From contig NZ_CP025119.1 of NCBI RefSeq assembly GCF_002831685.1, forward strand, positions 3,062,501 to 3,126,500: 64,000 nucleotides of DNA, given 5' to 3'. Every line of letters starts with the position of its first letter. Position 1 is the first letter of the stretch. This document shows positions 34,515 to 43,152 of this stretch, piece after piece. The stretch is from Polaribacter sp. ALD11 (GTDB taxonomy: Bacteria > Bacteroidota > Bacteroidia > Flavobacteriales > Flavobacteriaceae). Below the pieces are notes generated by a model, which did no database searches, was not told where the DNA came from, and saw nothing but the letters and a program-made list of their open reading frames with translations. The position numbers and the translations under genes are program-made.

Positions 34515-35936
34515 ATGGAAACACCCAAGAGCGAACAATTTAGAGATAGTATTGCAACTGTAGATACAGAGGGCAAGCGTTCTTGGGTCTATCCTAAAAA
34601 GCCAAGCGGAATATTTTATAAATATAGAACGTATGTAAGTTATATTTTATTAGCTTTTCTATTATCAGCTCCATTTATTAAAATTAATGGAAATCAGTTT
34701 TTACTGTTTAATGTTTTTGAACGTAAATTTAATATTTTCGGATTTCCTTTTTGGCCACAAGATTTTCATTTACTGGTGGTTTCTATGATTGTTGGTGTTG
34801 TTTTTATCATTCTTTTTACAGTCGTTTTTGGGCGTATTTTTTGCGGATGGATTTGTCCGCAAACAATTTTTCTAGAAATGGTCTTTAGAAAGATAGAATA
34901 TTTAATAGATGGTGATCGAGGAAAACAAATTCGTCTAGAAAAACAACCTTGGAATGCAGAAAAAATTCGAAAAAGACTCTTAAAGTGGTTTCTCTTTTTT
35001 GTGATTTCTTTTATAATAGCAAATGTGTTTTTAGCTTATTTAATTGGTGGAGACACACTAATAAGTTACATTACTGGTAATCCTTTCGATAACATAAGTA
35101 CTCTAATTTCATTAACAATTTTCACTTGTGTTTTCTATTTTATATTTGCTTGGTTTAGAGAACAAGTCTGCATTATTGCTTGTCCTTATGGTCGTTTACA
35201 AGGTGTATTATTAGATAACAAAACCATAAATGTTGCTTATGATTATAAGCGTGGTGAAAGAGAAGAGGGAAGATCTAAATTTAAGAAAAATGAAGATAGA
35301 GCTGCTGTTGGAAAAGGAGATTGTATAGATTGTAAACAATGTGTAGTTGTTTGTCCAACAGGTATAGATATTAGAAACGGTACGCAGCTAGAATGTGTAA
35401 ATTGCACAGCATGTATAGATGAATGTGATCATATAATGGAAAGTGTTGGCTATCCAAAAGGATTAATTAGATATGCAAGTGAAGATAATATTGCTAAGAA
35501 GAAACCTTTCGAATTTACGGCAAGAATAAAAGGGTATTCTGCAGTTTTATTTATTTTAACAGGAATTTTAATAGGAATGTTGTTTTTAAGAAATGATGTT
35601 GAAGCTAATATTTTAAGGTTACCAGGGCAATTATATCAGCATAAAGAAAATAACATTATTAGTAATGTATATACTTTTAAAGTAATAAATAAGACCACTG
35701 AAGATATTAATGATGTTAGTTATAAGTTATTGTCTCATAAAGGGGAAATAAAACTAGTTTCTAATCATCATTTTATGATACCGAAACAAGGTTTAGCAGA
35801 AGGTACTTTATTTATTGAAATAAATGAAGCTGCTTTAAAAGGAGATAAAGACAAATTAGAAATTGGGGTTTATAGTAATGGTAAATTAATTGAAACAACA
35901 ATAACTAGTTTTTTAGGACCCAGAAGTTATAAGTAA
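34515..35936 (+). CDS. ccoG: cbb3 oxidase accessory protein CcoG (RdxA/FixG)
   Basis: CcoG is a polyferredoxin-like membrane protein thought to reduce Cu(II) to Cu(I) for cbb3 maturation. The 473-residue protein has about five helices, the membrane motif GRIFCGWICPQTIF and FREQVCIIACPYGRLQ, then two 4Fe-4S sites: cysteines 270, 273, 276 and 280 (CIDCKQCVVVCP) and a second set in ECVNCTACIDECD. The C-terminal region is an immunoglobulin-like periplasmic domain. It follows ccoP by 44 bases, in the usual gene order. Confidence 0.95.
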   Translation: METPKSEQFRDSIATVDTEGKRSWVYPKKPSGIFYKYRTYVSYILLAFLLSAPFIKINGNQFLLFNVFERKFNIFGFPFWPQDFHLLVVSMIVGVVFIILFTVVFGRIFCGWICPQTIFLEMVFRKIEYLIDGDRGKQIRLEKQPWNAEKIRKRLLKWFLFFVISFIIANVFLAYLIGGDTLISYITGNPFDNISTLISLTIFTCVFYFIFAWFREQVCIIACPYGRLQGVLLDNKTINVAYDYKRGEREEGRSKFKKNEDRAAVGKGDCIDCKQCVVVCPTGIDIRNGTQLECVNCTACIDECDHIMESVGYPKGLIRYASEDNIAKKKPFEFTARIKGYSAVLFILTGILIGMLFLRNDVEANILRLPGQLYQHKENNIISNVYTFKVINKTTEDINDVSYKLLSHKGEIKLVSNHHFMIPKQGLAEGTLFIEINEAALKGDKDKLEIGVYSNGKLIETTITSFLGPRSYK

Positions 35937-35953
35937 AAGAAGTAGGTAGTTTT

Positions 35954-36041
35954 CAGTTGATGGTACTCAGGGAGTAAGTTACTCTACAAGGCTTCAAAAG
36001 TCTTTTAGGTACAAATAAAAGGAGGTATCAACTGCGCTCGA
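35954..36041. repeat. Paired dispersed repeats between ccoG and ccoH
   Basis: A CAGTT-family element (TTTTCAGTTGATGGTACTC, from 35950) and copy 2 of the GACTGCGCTCGA family (AACTGCGCTCGA, 36030-36041) lie in one 125-base gap. CAGTTGAT (35954-35961) and ATCAACTG (36027-36034) form 8-base inverted arms, with GAGTAAGTTACTC as a small inner palindrome. Confidence 0.55.
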
Positions 36042-36061
36042 TCAGACAAAAAATAAAAATT

Positions 36062-36508
36062 ATGAAATTTAATTGGGGAACAGGAATTGTTATTGCAATT
36101 GTAGCTTTTATGAGCTTTATATTATACTTAGTTATCACCATGAGTACAGATAAGTCTTATCGTTTTGATCTGGTTACAGAAAAATATTATCAAAAAGAAT
36201 TAGGTTTTCAAGATGAAATTAATGCAGAAACAAATGCTTCAGAATTAAAAGAAAAAGTAACTATTCAAAGAACAGAAAAAGGTTTAAAAGTAGTATTTCC
36301 AACAACTTTTTCTCCAAAAGAGATTAAAGGAAAAGTGTTCCTATATAGACCATCTAATAAACAATTAGATTTTGAAATCCCTATTTCAATCTCTAATACA
36401 TATTTGCTCGTGCCTGAGAAACGTTTATTGGATGGTCGTTGGAACATTAATATAGCCTTCAAATATAATAATAAAGAGTATTTAATTAAGAAAGAAATAG
36501 ACTATTAA
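36062..36508 (+). CDS. ccoH: FixH family protein (CcoH)
   Basis: This 148-residue protein has one N-terminal helix (IVIAIVAFMSFILYLVITMS) and a periplasmic beta-sandwich. FDLVTEKYYQKELGFQDEINAETNA matches the FixH pattern around the conserved YYxxELxYQ motif. FixH/CcoH assists cbb3 assembly, probably together with the copper ATPase. Its stop overlaps the start of the next gene by one base (TAATG), so the two are coupled. The repeat-containing gap upstream separates it from ccoG. Confidence 0.92.
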   Translation: MKFNWGTGIVIAIVAFMSFILYLVITMSTDKSYRFDLVTEKYYQKELGFQDEINAETNASELKEKVTIQRTEKGLKVVFPTTFSPKEIKGKVFLYRPSNKQLDFEIPISISNTYLLVPEKRLLDGRWNINIAFKYNNKEYLIKKEIDY

Positions 36509-37206
36509 TGTTTTTATCAGCAATTATATTTGGTTTATTGGGTAGTTTCCACTGTGTTGGTATGTGTGGTCCAATAGCATTTATGTTGCCAATTGACAGA
36601 GAGCACAAAGTAAAAGGTCTTTTTCAAATTTTAAGTTATCATTTAGGTAGATTATTTACCTACAGTTTAATCGGTTTACTGTTTGGTTTCTTAGGAAAAG
36701 GGTTTTACTTCTTCGGATTTCAGCAGCAAATTTCAATAATTGTTGGCGTTTTAATGATCCTTTTTGTTTTATTTCCTAAGATTTTTAAGAAAGTGAATTT
36801 TTCAAACAAAATAAGTCACATTATTTCTAAAGTAAAAAATGCCTTGGGTAAGGAGTTAAAGAAAAAGAGAAATGACACTTTTTTTACCATTGGCTTTTTA
36901 AACGGATTTCTACCCTGTGGTCTTGTTTATATGGCTGTTTTTGGCGCATTAGCTACAACAAATTCTTTTTATGGAAGTTTATATATGTTTTTATTTGGCT
37001 TAGGTACTATTCCTTTAATGACTGCCGTTGTCTACTTAGGGAACTTTACAAAAGGTACCTTTAGAAAAAAAATACAAAAAATAATTCCTATTGCAGTAGT
37101 ATGTATTGGAGTGTTGTTTATTTTAAGAGGTTTAGGCTTGGGCATTCCTTATGTTTCACCAGCACCGGTTTTAGAGATTATTTCTAATAATAATGTATGT
37201 CATTAA
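36508..37206 (+). CDS. SafE/TauE-like membrane protein of the cbb3 cluster
   Basis: This 232-residue protein has six predicted helices. It starts MFLSAIIFGLLGSFHCVGMCGPIAFMLPI and has a second GFLNGFLPCGLVYMAVFGALA, with the paired HCxxMCGP and LPCG motifs of the family annotated as sulfite exporter TauE/SafE-like (DsbD-related transmembrane fold). Members found at the end of cco operons are suspected to act in copper or thiol handling for cbb3 maturation; CcoA-like transport is less likely because the fold differs. It ends the operon and is coupled to ccoH by a one-base overlap. Confidence 0.85.
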   Translation: MFLSAIIFGLLGSFHCVGMCGPIAFMLPIDREHKVKGLFQILSYHLGRLFTYSLIGLLFGFLGKGFYFFGFQQQISIIVGVLMILFVLFPKIFKKVNFSNKISHIISKVKNALGKELKKKRNDTFFTIGFLNGFLPCGLVYMAVFGALATTNSFYGSLYMFLFGLGTIPLMTAVVYLGNFTKGTFRKKIQKIIPIAVVCIGVLFILRGLGLGIPYVSPAPVLEIISNNNVCH

Positions 37207-37303
37207 GTTTTATTTTGCCGTATTAATTAGTAAAAGCTTGTTTTTCTATTATTTAAGTATGTTAAAACTTTCTCGACAAAAGAATTTCTAACAATAAAAA
37301 TAA

Positions 37304-37311
37304 TATATTTG
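37304..37311 (+). promoter_or_regulatory. -7 box of the porP/sprF gene
   Basis: TATATTTG, 26 bases before the ATG at 37338. Confidence 0.55.
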
Positions 37312-37337
37312 ATTCCTTTAAAAATATTCGAGCTTTA

Positions 37338-38327
37338 ATGAAGTTAATTTACCTAAGAATTTGTCTTTTAAGTATTGTTGTTTTTTCAATAAAAAGTCAA
37401 GCTCAAGAAACTCTACCAATATATACAGATTATTTATCTGACAATGTTTTTTTAGTGCACCCTTCTGCAGCAGGAATTGGTAATTCGAGTAAGTTAAGAT
37501 TAACCACAAGACAACAATGGATTGGTGTACCCAATGCACCAGCTTTGCAAACGATAAGTTTTCATACGAAGTTTGGAGAAGAGTCTAACGCAGGTTATGG
37601 TTTGGTGCTGTTTAATGATAAGAACGGTTTTCATTCTCAACAAGGTTTGCAAGGTGCATATACATATCACTTACCAATGAGTACTAATAAATTATTTAAA
37701 CAACTATCTTTTGGTCTGGCATTTTCTTTTGTTCAAAATCAATCAGATCAAAGAACTTTTTCAGGTGATAGGCCAGGTGTAATCAGTCAGGTTATAGAAA
37801 GTACAAGTTATTACAATGCAGATTTTAGTGTTGCATACCATAGAGGTGGCTTATCTTCATATTTCACTGTAAAGAATTTATTCCTAACAGCAAAAAATAA
37901 TTTAAATGTTCAAGAACCTTTAGATTTAAGAAATTATATTTTGTCTGCTGGTTATTATTTTGGAGAAGATAATGTTGTTCAATTAGAACCTTCTGTTATG
38001 GTTCAACTTAGAGAAGCAACAGGAGAAAGAATAGCCGATTTTAATTTAAAAGCTTATAAAACATTTTCTAAGACCCAAATTTGGGCAGCTTTATCTTATC
38101 GAAGGAATTTTGATAGTAACAGTATAGATAATTCTGCTTATGTATCACCAGTTATTGGACTGAATTACAAAAACTTTATGTTCTCATATACGCACACAAA
38201 GCAATTAAATGAGGTTTTGTTTGCAGAATCTGGTTTTCATCAAATTTCTATAGGTTTTAACTTGTGGACTAGAGAGCAAAGGGCAGCAGCTTGTCCTAAT
38301 ATAAATTCTAATTATGGAAGTTTCTAA
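37338..38327 (+). CDS. PorP/SprF family type IX secretion outer-membrane protein
   Basis: This 329-residue outer-membrane barrel has a signal peptide (MKLIYLRICLLSIVVFSIKSQAQ) followed by the PorP/SprF start: LPIYTDYLSDNVFLVHPSAAGIGNSSKLRLTTRQQW. The strands QTISFHTKF, GYGLVLFNDKNGFHSQQGLQGAYTYHL are also typical. PorP/SprF proteins work with T9SS and gliding machinery, often for particular cargo such as SprB adhesins. No large adhesin or PorE-like gene is adjacent, so this is a stand-alone paralogue. It overlaps the convergent murI gene by 4 bases. Confidence 0.92.
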   Translation: MKLIYLRICLLSIVVFSIKSQAQETLPIYTDYLSDNVFLVHPSAAGIGNSSKLRLTTRQQWIGVPNAPALQTISFHTKFGEESNAGYGLVLFNDKNGFHSQQGLQGAYTYHLPMSTNKLFKQLSFGLAFSFVQNQSDQRTFSGDRPGVISQVIESTSYYNADFSVAYHRGGLSSYFTVKNLFLTAKNNLNVQEPLDLRNYILSAGYYFGEDNVVQLEPSVMVQLREATGERIADFNLKAYKTFSKTQIWAALSYRRNFDSNSIDNSAYVSPVIGLNYKNFMFSYTHTKQLNEVLFAESGFHQISIGFNLWTREQRAAACPNINSNYGSF

Positions 38328-39124
38328 AATTTACGTTCTAAAATTTCTATATTTTTATCTTTTATACTGATAAGTAAATTCTTTAGGGCAGCTTTATTTT
38401 TATTAATATATAATTGATGTTTTGCCTCATGTTCTTTATCAATATTTAACAAATTGTTTTTTGATAAAACTGCTTTTGTTTGTTTTGCAACGGCTTCACC
38501 AGAATCTATAATTTGTATTTTAGAACCAACAATTTTTCTTATTTGTGGAATTAAATAAGGGTAATGGGTGCAACCTAATACTAAAGAATCTATATTATTT
38601 GCAATCATAGGTTTTAAATAGGAAGATAATAAGAATGTCATTTCTTTTGAGTTTAACTTTCCACCCTCAATCAATTCAACGAGCCCTTTTCCAATAGTTT
38701 CTTTTATCTGAATATCTTTTCTAATAGTACTTGAAGTTTCTTCAAATAAACGGCTATTAAGCGTTCCTTTTGTGGCTAGAATACCTATTGTATTGGTTTT
38801 GGTAGTTAATGCTGCTGGTCTTATAGCAGGTTCTATACCAATAAAAGGAATATCATAGTTATTCCTTAAAAGAGTGATTGCATTAGTAGTAGCGGTATTA
38901 CAAGCAACTACAATTAGTTTACAGTTTTTCTTTAGTAAAAACTCTGTATTCTTTATAGACAATGCAATAATTTCTTCTTCAGATTTTTCTCCGTAGGGTG
39001 CGTTTATACTGTCTGAAAGGTAGATGGTATTCTCGTTAGGTAAAAGTGTAATTACTTCTTTCCATATAGAAGTGCCTCCAACACCAGAATCAAAAAAACC
39101 AATCGAAAAATTATTAGAATCCAT
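38324..39124 (-). CDS. murI: Glutamate racemase
   Basis: MurI interconverts L- and D-glutamate for peptidoglycan. The 266-residue protein has the N-terminal IGFFDSGVGGTSIWKEV with the catalytic aspartate, the first catalytic cysteine in VVACNTATTNA, and the second in VLGCTHYPYLIPQI. It is the last gene of the envelope operon (NAD kinase to Skp). A terminator lies between it and the upstream Skp gene, so murI may use read-through or its own weak box (TATTTTTA just before its start). Confidence 0.96.
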   Translation of the reverse strand: MDSNNFSIGFFDSGVGGTSIWKEVITLLPNENTIYLSDSINAPYGEKSEEEIIALSIKNTEFLLKKNCKLIVVACNTATTNAITLLRNNYDIPFIGIEPAIRPAALTTKTNTIGILATKGTLNSRLFEETSSTIRKDIQIKETIGKGLVELIEGGKLNSKEMTFLLSSYLKPMIANNIDSLVLGCTHYPYLIPQIRKIVGSKIQIIDSGEAVAKQTKAVLSKNNLLNIDKEHEAKHQLYINKNKAALKNLLISIKDKNIEILERKF

Positions 39125-39140
39125 ATCTTGTAAAAATAAA

Positions 39141-39166
39141 AAACCTACTTTTAAAAAAGTAGGTTT
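39141..39166 (-). terminator. Intrinsic terminator between skp-like gene and murI
   Basis: AAACCTACTTTT pairs with AAAAGTAGGTTT around two bases; reading the - strand, a T-rich run follows. It should end most transcription from the two Skp genes before murI. Confidence 0.75.
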
Positions 39167-39202
39167 CTATAATTTATTTATTAAAAGTAAGAACTACCTC
39201 GC

Positions 39203-39727
39203 TTATTGTTGTGGCTTTGGATTGTCCTTTAATAAACCTAATTTAGCTTTAGCAGCATCATATAAATCTTCACCTTCTTTTACTATTAAAGATTTAGCAT
39301 CAAATACATACAAGATACCTTTTGTTGCAGCAATAGCTTTAATTGCATTTTCAGCTTTCATTACTATTGGCTCTAAATCTGTAGCTTGTCTTTTTTGCAT
39401 TTCTTGATAAGCAGCTTGTTGTGCTTGGTCAAATCTTGCTTTATCTACTTGAACTTCTTGAGCTCTTTGTTTATTGGTAGTTTCAGTTTGCGTAGCTTGT
39501 TCTGCAGTATATTTCTGAACCTTAGCTTCTAATTTTTTCTTTAATCCTTCAATTTCACTTTGGTAAGATTTACCTAGTTTTTCTAATGTAGTGCTTAGTG
39601 CTCTCGTTTCTGGCATATTATCAATTACTCTCTGGTAATCTACATGACCTATTTTTTGTGCATTTGCAAAACCACCTACTCCTAAAGTAAATACAGCAAT
39701 TAATAGTAACGTTTTAAAATTTTTCAT
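39203..39727 (-). CDS. OmpH/Skp family periplasmic chaperone (second copy)
   Basis: This 174-residue protein has a signal peptide (MKNFKTLLLIAVFTLGVGGFANA) followed by IGHVDYQRVIDNMPETRALSTTLEKL and a long helical hairpin (about residues 45-125). The typical Skp C-terminal strand is VMKAENAIKAIAATKGILYVFDAKSLIV. Skp holds unfolded outer-membrane proteins on the way to BamA. It lies 13 bases after the first Skp-like gene and downstream of bamA, the conserved flavobacterial order. Confidence 0.9.
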   Translation of the reverse strand: MKNFKTLLLIAVFTLGVGGFANAQKIGHVDYQRVIDNMPETRALSTTLEKLGKSYQSEIEGLKKKLEAKVQKYTAEQATQTETTNKQRAQEVQVDKARFDQAQQAAYQEMQKRQATDLEPIVMKAENAIKAIAATKGILYVFDAKSLIVKEGEDLYDAAKAKLGLLKDNPKPQQ

Positions 39728-39740
39728 TCTTGTTTTTAAT

Positions 39741-40523
39741 TTAATTATTATTGTCTTGATTTTCTTGCTCTTTCTTTTGTTTTTCTTTTTTCTTTTTCAG
39801 TGCTTCTTTCTTTTTTCTAAGCAAATCTCTTTTCTCGTTTCTCTTTTTTAAAAGTGCTTGTCTATTTTCGTTTGCAGCTTTTTTCTTTACTTCTCTGTCT
39901 GATATATTTTTAGCTACAGCAGTTTCCCTTTTTACGACCGCTTGTTTCTGTTTATCAGTTAGCTCTCTAGGAGCATTTCTTTGAGCATTTTTCTCATCTA
40001 CTAATCTTGTTCTGTCTATAGTTCCTAAAACAAGGTCGCTAATATCGTATTTTTTATTTGAATATAGCATCACTAATTCACTAGATTTATCAAAAACAAA
40101 GTCATATTTTTTTCTGGCAGAAATACTTTGTATTGCATTGTAAACTTGATCTTGAATTGGTTTTACTAATTGTTTTCTTAGTAAAAACATATCTCCCTTA
40201 GGACCAAAGTATAAAGATTCTAATCTTCTTAGTTCGTCTTGCTTTAAAGAAATTTCTTCTTCTTTCTCTTCTATAAGATCTTTTGTAAGAATTGCCTTTT
40301 CATTTGCTAAATCTGTTTTTAATACTTCTATAAACCTTGCCTCTTTATCTAAATTCTGTCTCCATTTTACCACTTTTTCATCTAAAGTGTTTTGAGCCTC
40401 TAAATATTCCGGAACATTTTCTAGAATATATTCCATATCGATATAAGCAATTGTTTGACTTCTTTGAGACCAAGAAATACTAACCGTAAGTAAAAGAACT
40501 GTAAATAAAAATATTTTTTTCAT
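39741..40523 (-). CDS. OmpH/Skp family protein with basic C-terminal extension (first copy)
   Basis: This 260-residue protein has a signal peptide (MKKIFLFTVLLLTVSISWS), then TIAYIDMEYILENVPEYLEAQNTL and the Skp helical hairpin to about residue 150, ending YDFVFDKSSELVMLYSNKKYDISDLVL. Unlike its 174-residue neighbour it carries about 80 extra residues, extremely rich in Lys, Arg and Glu (for example NRQALLKKRNEKRDLLRKKK), probably a charged helix. A TACATTTG box lies 47 bases upstream, so the two Skp genes may be transcribed separately from bamA. Chaperone function is inferred from the family and position. Confidence 0.88.
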   Translation of the reverse strand: MKKIFLFTVLLLTVSISWSQRSQTIAYIDMEYILENVPEYLEAQNTLDEKVVKWRQNLDKEARFIEVLKTDLANEKAILTKDLIEEKEEEISLKQDELRRLESLYFGPKGDMFLLRKQLVKPIQDQVYNAIQSISARKKYDFVFDKSSELVMLYSNKKYDISDLVLGTIDRTRLVDEKNAQRNAPRELTDKQKQAVVKRETAVAKNISDREVKKKAANENRQALLKKRNEKRDLLRKKKEALKKKKEKQKKEQENQDNNN

Positions 40524-40570
40524 TTGTTAAGTATTTAGAAAAAACCGTGCCAAAAAAACTTTTGACATTA

Positions 40571-40578
40571 CAAATGTA
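40571..40578 (-). promoter_or_regulatory. -7 box between bamA and the skp-like genes
   Basis: TACATTTG on the - strand, 47 bases before the first skp-like start, within the 63-base bamA-skp gap. Confidence 0.5.
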
Positions 40579-40586
40579 CAGTTTTC

Positions 40587-43145
40587 TTAGAATTGTCTTC
40601 CGATAATAAAATGTGTTTGCCAACCAGATTTTTCTGTTTGCCCTGGTAATGGATCAAAACCATGAGCAAAATCGATTCCTAATAATCCAAAAGCAGGCAT
40701 AAATATTCTTACACCTAAACCAGCTGATCTTTTTACGTTAAACGGATTAAATGTGCTAAAATTGTCATAAGAATTACCAGCTTCTAAGAAACCTAATGTA
40801 TATATAGATGCAGAAGGAGAATCTGTAATAGAATATCTAAGTTCTAATTGAAATTTATTATAGATGGTTCCTCCAGATATTGAAGACAATCTATTGTTCT
40901 CATAACCTCTTAAACCTACTGTTTCTCTACCATCTAATTGAAACTGTGCAATACCATCTCCACCAACAAAATAACGTTCGAAAGGTGTTTGTCCTAATTT
41001 ATCATTGTAAAAACCTAAGAAACCCATTTCTGCATTGGTCATTAAAACCAATTTATCTGTAAATGCAGTGTACCATTTACCTTTTGCATTTAACTTGTAA
41101 TATTCTAGCCATTTGTATTTATCTGCAAGAAAATCATTTTGTTCTTCAGCATTTAAATTAGTAGGTTCTGAGTAATCTTTATTACTAAATAAAGAATAAG
41201 GCAATGTTGCTTTTACACCAAATGAGAATTCCGAACCATATGTTGGGAAAATTAAACTTGGTCCTGCAGAGCTTCTACTTATGTTTAAACTGTAAGATAA
41301 ATTATTAAGAGTACCATTATTTAAAACATTATCTCCAACTCTAAAACCATAATTTTGTAATTGAAAACTTTGGTAAGAAATAGTTTGTGATAGTTGGAAA
41401 AAATCATCTGGCCATTTTAAACGTTGTCCTAGACCTACAGAAGCACCTGTAATACCTAATTTCCTACTTCTATCAACATCATATGTTTGAGGGTTTAACT
41501 GATATTGGTTTGACTGATATACAGAAAATGATAATGATTTTGGTTTTTTACCACCAAACCATGGTTCTGTAAAAGAAAAACTATAAGTATTATAAGTTCT
41601 ACTAGATTGTAACCTTAAAGATAATTTTTGTCCATCTCCTGTTGGTAATGGTTTGTATGCTTCTTTATTAAAGATATTTTTTATAGAGAAGTTATTAAAA
41701 GACAAACCTAAAGTACCAATAAAAGATCCACCACCATAACCCCCTTGTAGTTCTATCTGACTACCACCTTTTTCTATAACATTAAAATTAATGTCTGTAG
41801 TTTTATCTTGGTAATTTGGAACAACATCTGGGGTTACATTTTGATCGAAAAACCCTAATTGACCAATTTCTCTAATAGATCTAATAATCTCTCTTCTGCT
41901 AAATAAATCTCCTGGTTTTACACGTAACTCTCTAAAAATCACATGATCATTTGTCTTGTCGTTTCCAGAAACTGTTACTTTTTTAATACGTGCCTTCTCA
42001 TCTTCTCTAATTCTAACTTCTACAGTTATAGAATCATTCTCTACTTTTGTTTCTACTGCATTTACTTGAGAAAATAAATAACCATTATTTTGGTATTCTG
42101 AAGAAATATCAAAAGATGTTGGAGTTCCATCTCCACTAACACGTTCTTTTAAGACAGCTCCATTATAAATATCTCCTTTGTCAATTCTTAAAATTTGGTG
42201 TAACTGCTCATCTGTGTATTCTTTGTTACCAACAAATAATATTTCTGCAAAACGATATTGTTTGCCTTCTTCTAAATCTATATTAATATCTATAGTGTTA
42301 TTATCATCATTCCAAGAAATAGCTTCTTTTAGAATACGTGCATCTCTATAACCTAATCTGCTATATTTATCTAAAATACTTTCTAAATCTTTTTGATATT
42401 CTTCTTCTACATATTTAGATGATTTCCAGAAACGACCAAAAAACTTTTCCTTGGTGTTTTTCATCGACTTTCTAAGTTTCTTTCCAGAAAGTGCTTTGTT
42501 ACCAGTAAAATTAATGTCTTTAATTTTAATTTTTTTTCCTTTATCAATAAACACAGACATGTTCACTATATTAATGTCTGAGGTATCTTTTTGAACATTT
42601 AAAGAAACTTTTGTTTTTAAGAAACCTTTATCTGTATATTTTTTTGTGAAGTAATTTTTGGTAGTAACTAACAAGTTGTCTGTTACCATTTTTCCTAGTT
42701 TAAGCTCTGTTTCTTTGAGAAGATCTTTCGCTTTAGACTTTTTTATACCATTAATTTTTATTTGATTTAATTGCGGAAGTTCTTGCACATCTAACTGAAG
42801 ATATACTGTATTTCCGTCAATTCTTGCCAAATAAACATCTACATCGCTAAATTGCTCACTTTCATATAGCTTTTTAATAGCACTTGTTAGTTTATCTCCA
42901 GGAAGTTTAATGGTTTGTCCGTACCTAAGACCTGTAAAAACCCTTACAGTTTCTTCGCTAAATTTTTGGAGTCCTGTTACGGTAATACCTCCTAAAATAT
43001 ATTCTTTCCCTTTTTCAAAAGAAATGTTTTTATTAGCTATCGTATCTTTCTTGATTACAGATAAACTATCATTTTTAACTTGTGCATTGGTGCTGTAAGT
43101 AGAAAATAGTGCTATAAACACTATTGCTGCAAAAAATAATTTCAT
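40587..43145 (-). CDS. bamA: Outer-membrane protein assembly factor BamA
   Basis: BamA is the essential Omp85 insertase. After a signal peptide (MKLFFAAIVFIALFSTYSTNA) come five POTRA domains (to about residue 455; for example ITVTGLQKFSEETVRVFTGL and FVGNKEYTDEQLHQILRI) and a 16-strand barrel. The barrel carries the lid motif VGGDGIAQFQLDGRETVGLRGYE and ends in GWQTHFIIGRQF, with the C-terminal phenylalanine typical of these proteins. I use the ATG at 43145, 7 bases after uppS. An in-frame ATG at 43184 would overlap uppS and put extra residues before the signal peptide. Confidence 0.96.
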   Translation of the reverse strand: MKLFFAAIVFIALFSTYSTNAQVKNDSLSVIKKDTIANKNISFEKGKEYILGGITVTGLQKFSEETVRVFTGLRYGQTIKLPGDKLTSAIKKLYESEQFSDVDVYLARIDGNTVYLQLDVQELPQLNQIKINGIKKSKAKDLLKETELKLGKMVTDNLLVTTKNYFTKKYTDKGFLKTKVSLNVQKDTSDINIVNMSVFIDKGKKIKIKDINFTGNKALSGKKLRKSMKNTKEKFFGRFWKSSKYVEEEYQKDLESILDKYSRLGYRDARILKEAISWNDDNNTIDINIDLEEGKQYRFAEILFVGNKEYTDEQLHQILRIDKGDIYNGAVLKERVSGDGTPTSFDISSEYQNNGYLFSQVNAVETKVENDSITVEVRIREDEKARIKKVTVSGNDKTNDHVIFRELRVKPGDLFSRREIIRSIREIGQLGFFDQNVTPDVVPNYQDKTTDINFNVIEKGGSQIELQGGYGGGSFIGTLGLSFNNFSIKNIFNKEAYKPLPTGDGQKLSLRLQSSRTYNTYSFSFTEPWFGGKKPKSLSFSVYQSNQYQLNPQTYDVDRSRKLGITGASVGLGQRLKWPDDFFQLSQTISYQSFQLQNYGFRVGDNVLNNGTLNNLSYSLNISRSSAGPSLIFPTYGSEFSFGVKATLPYSLFSNKDYSEPTNLNAEEQNDFLADKYKWLEYYKLNAKGKWYTAFTDKLVLMTNAEMGFLGFYNDKLGQTPFERYFVGGDGIAQFQLDGRETVGLRGYENNRLSSISGGTIYNKFQLELRYSITDSPSASIYTLGFLEAGNSYDNFSTFNPFNVKRSAGLGVRIFMPAFGLLGIDFAHGFDPLPGQTEKSGWQTHFIIGRQF

Positions 43146-43152
43146 AAAAAGT

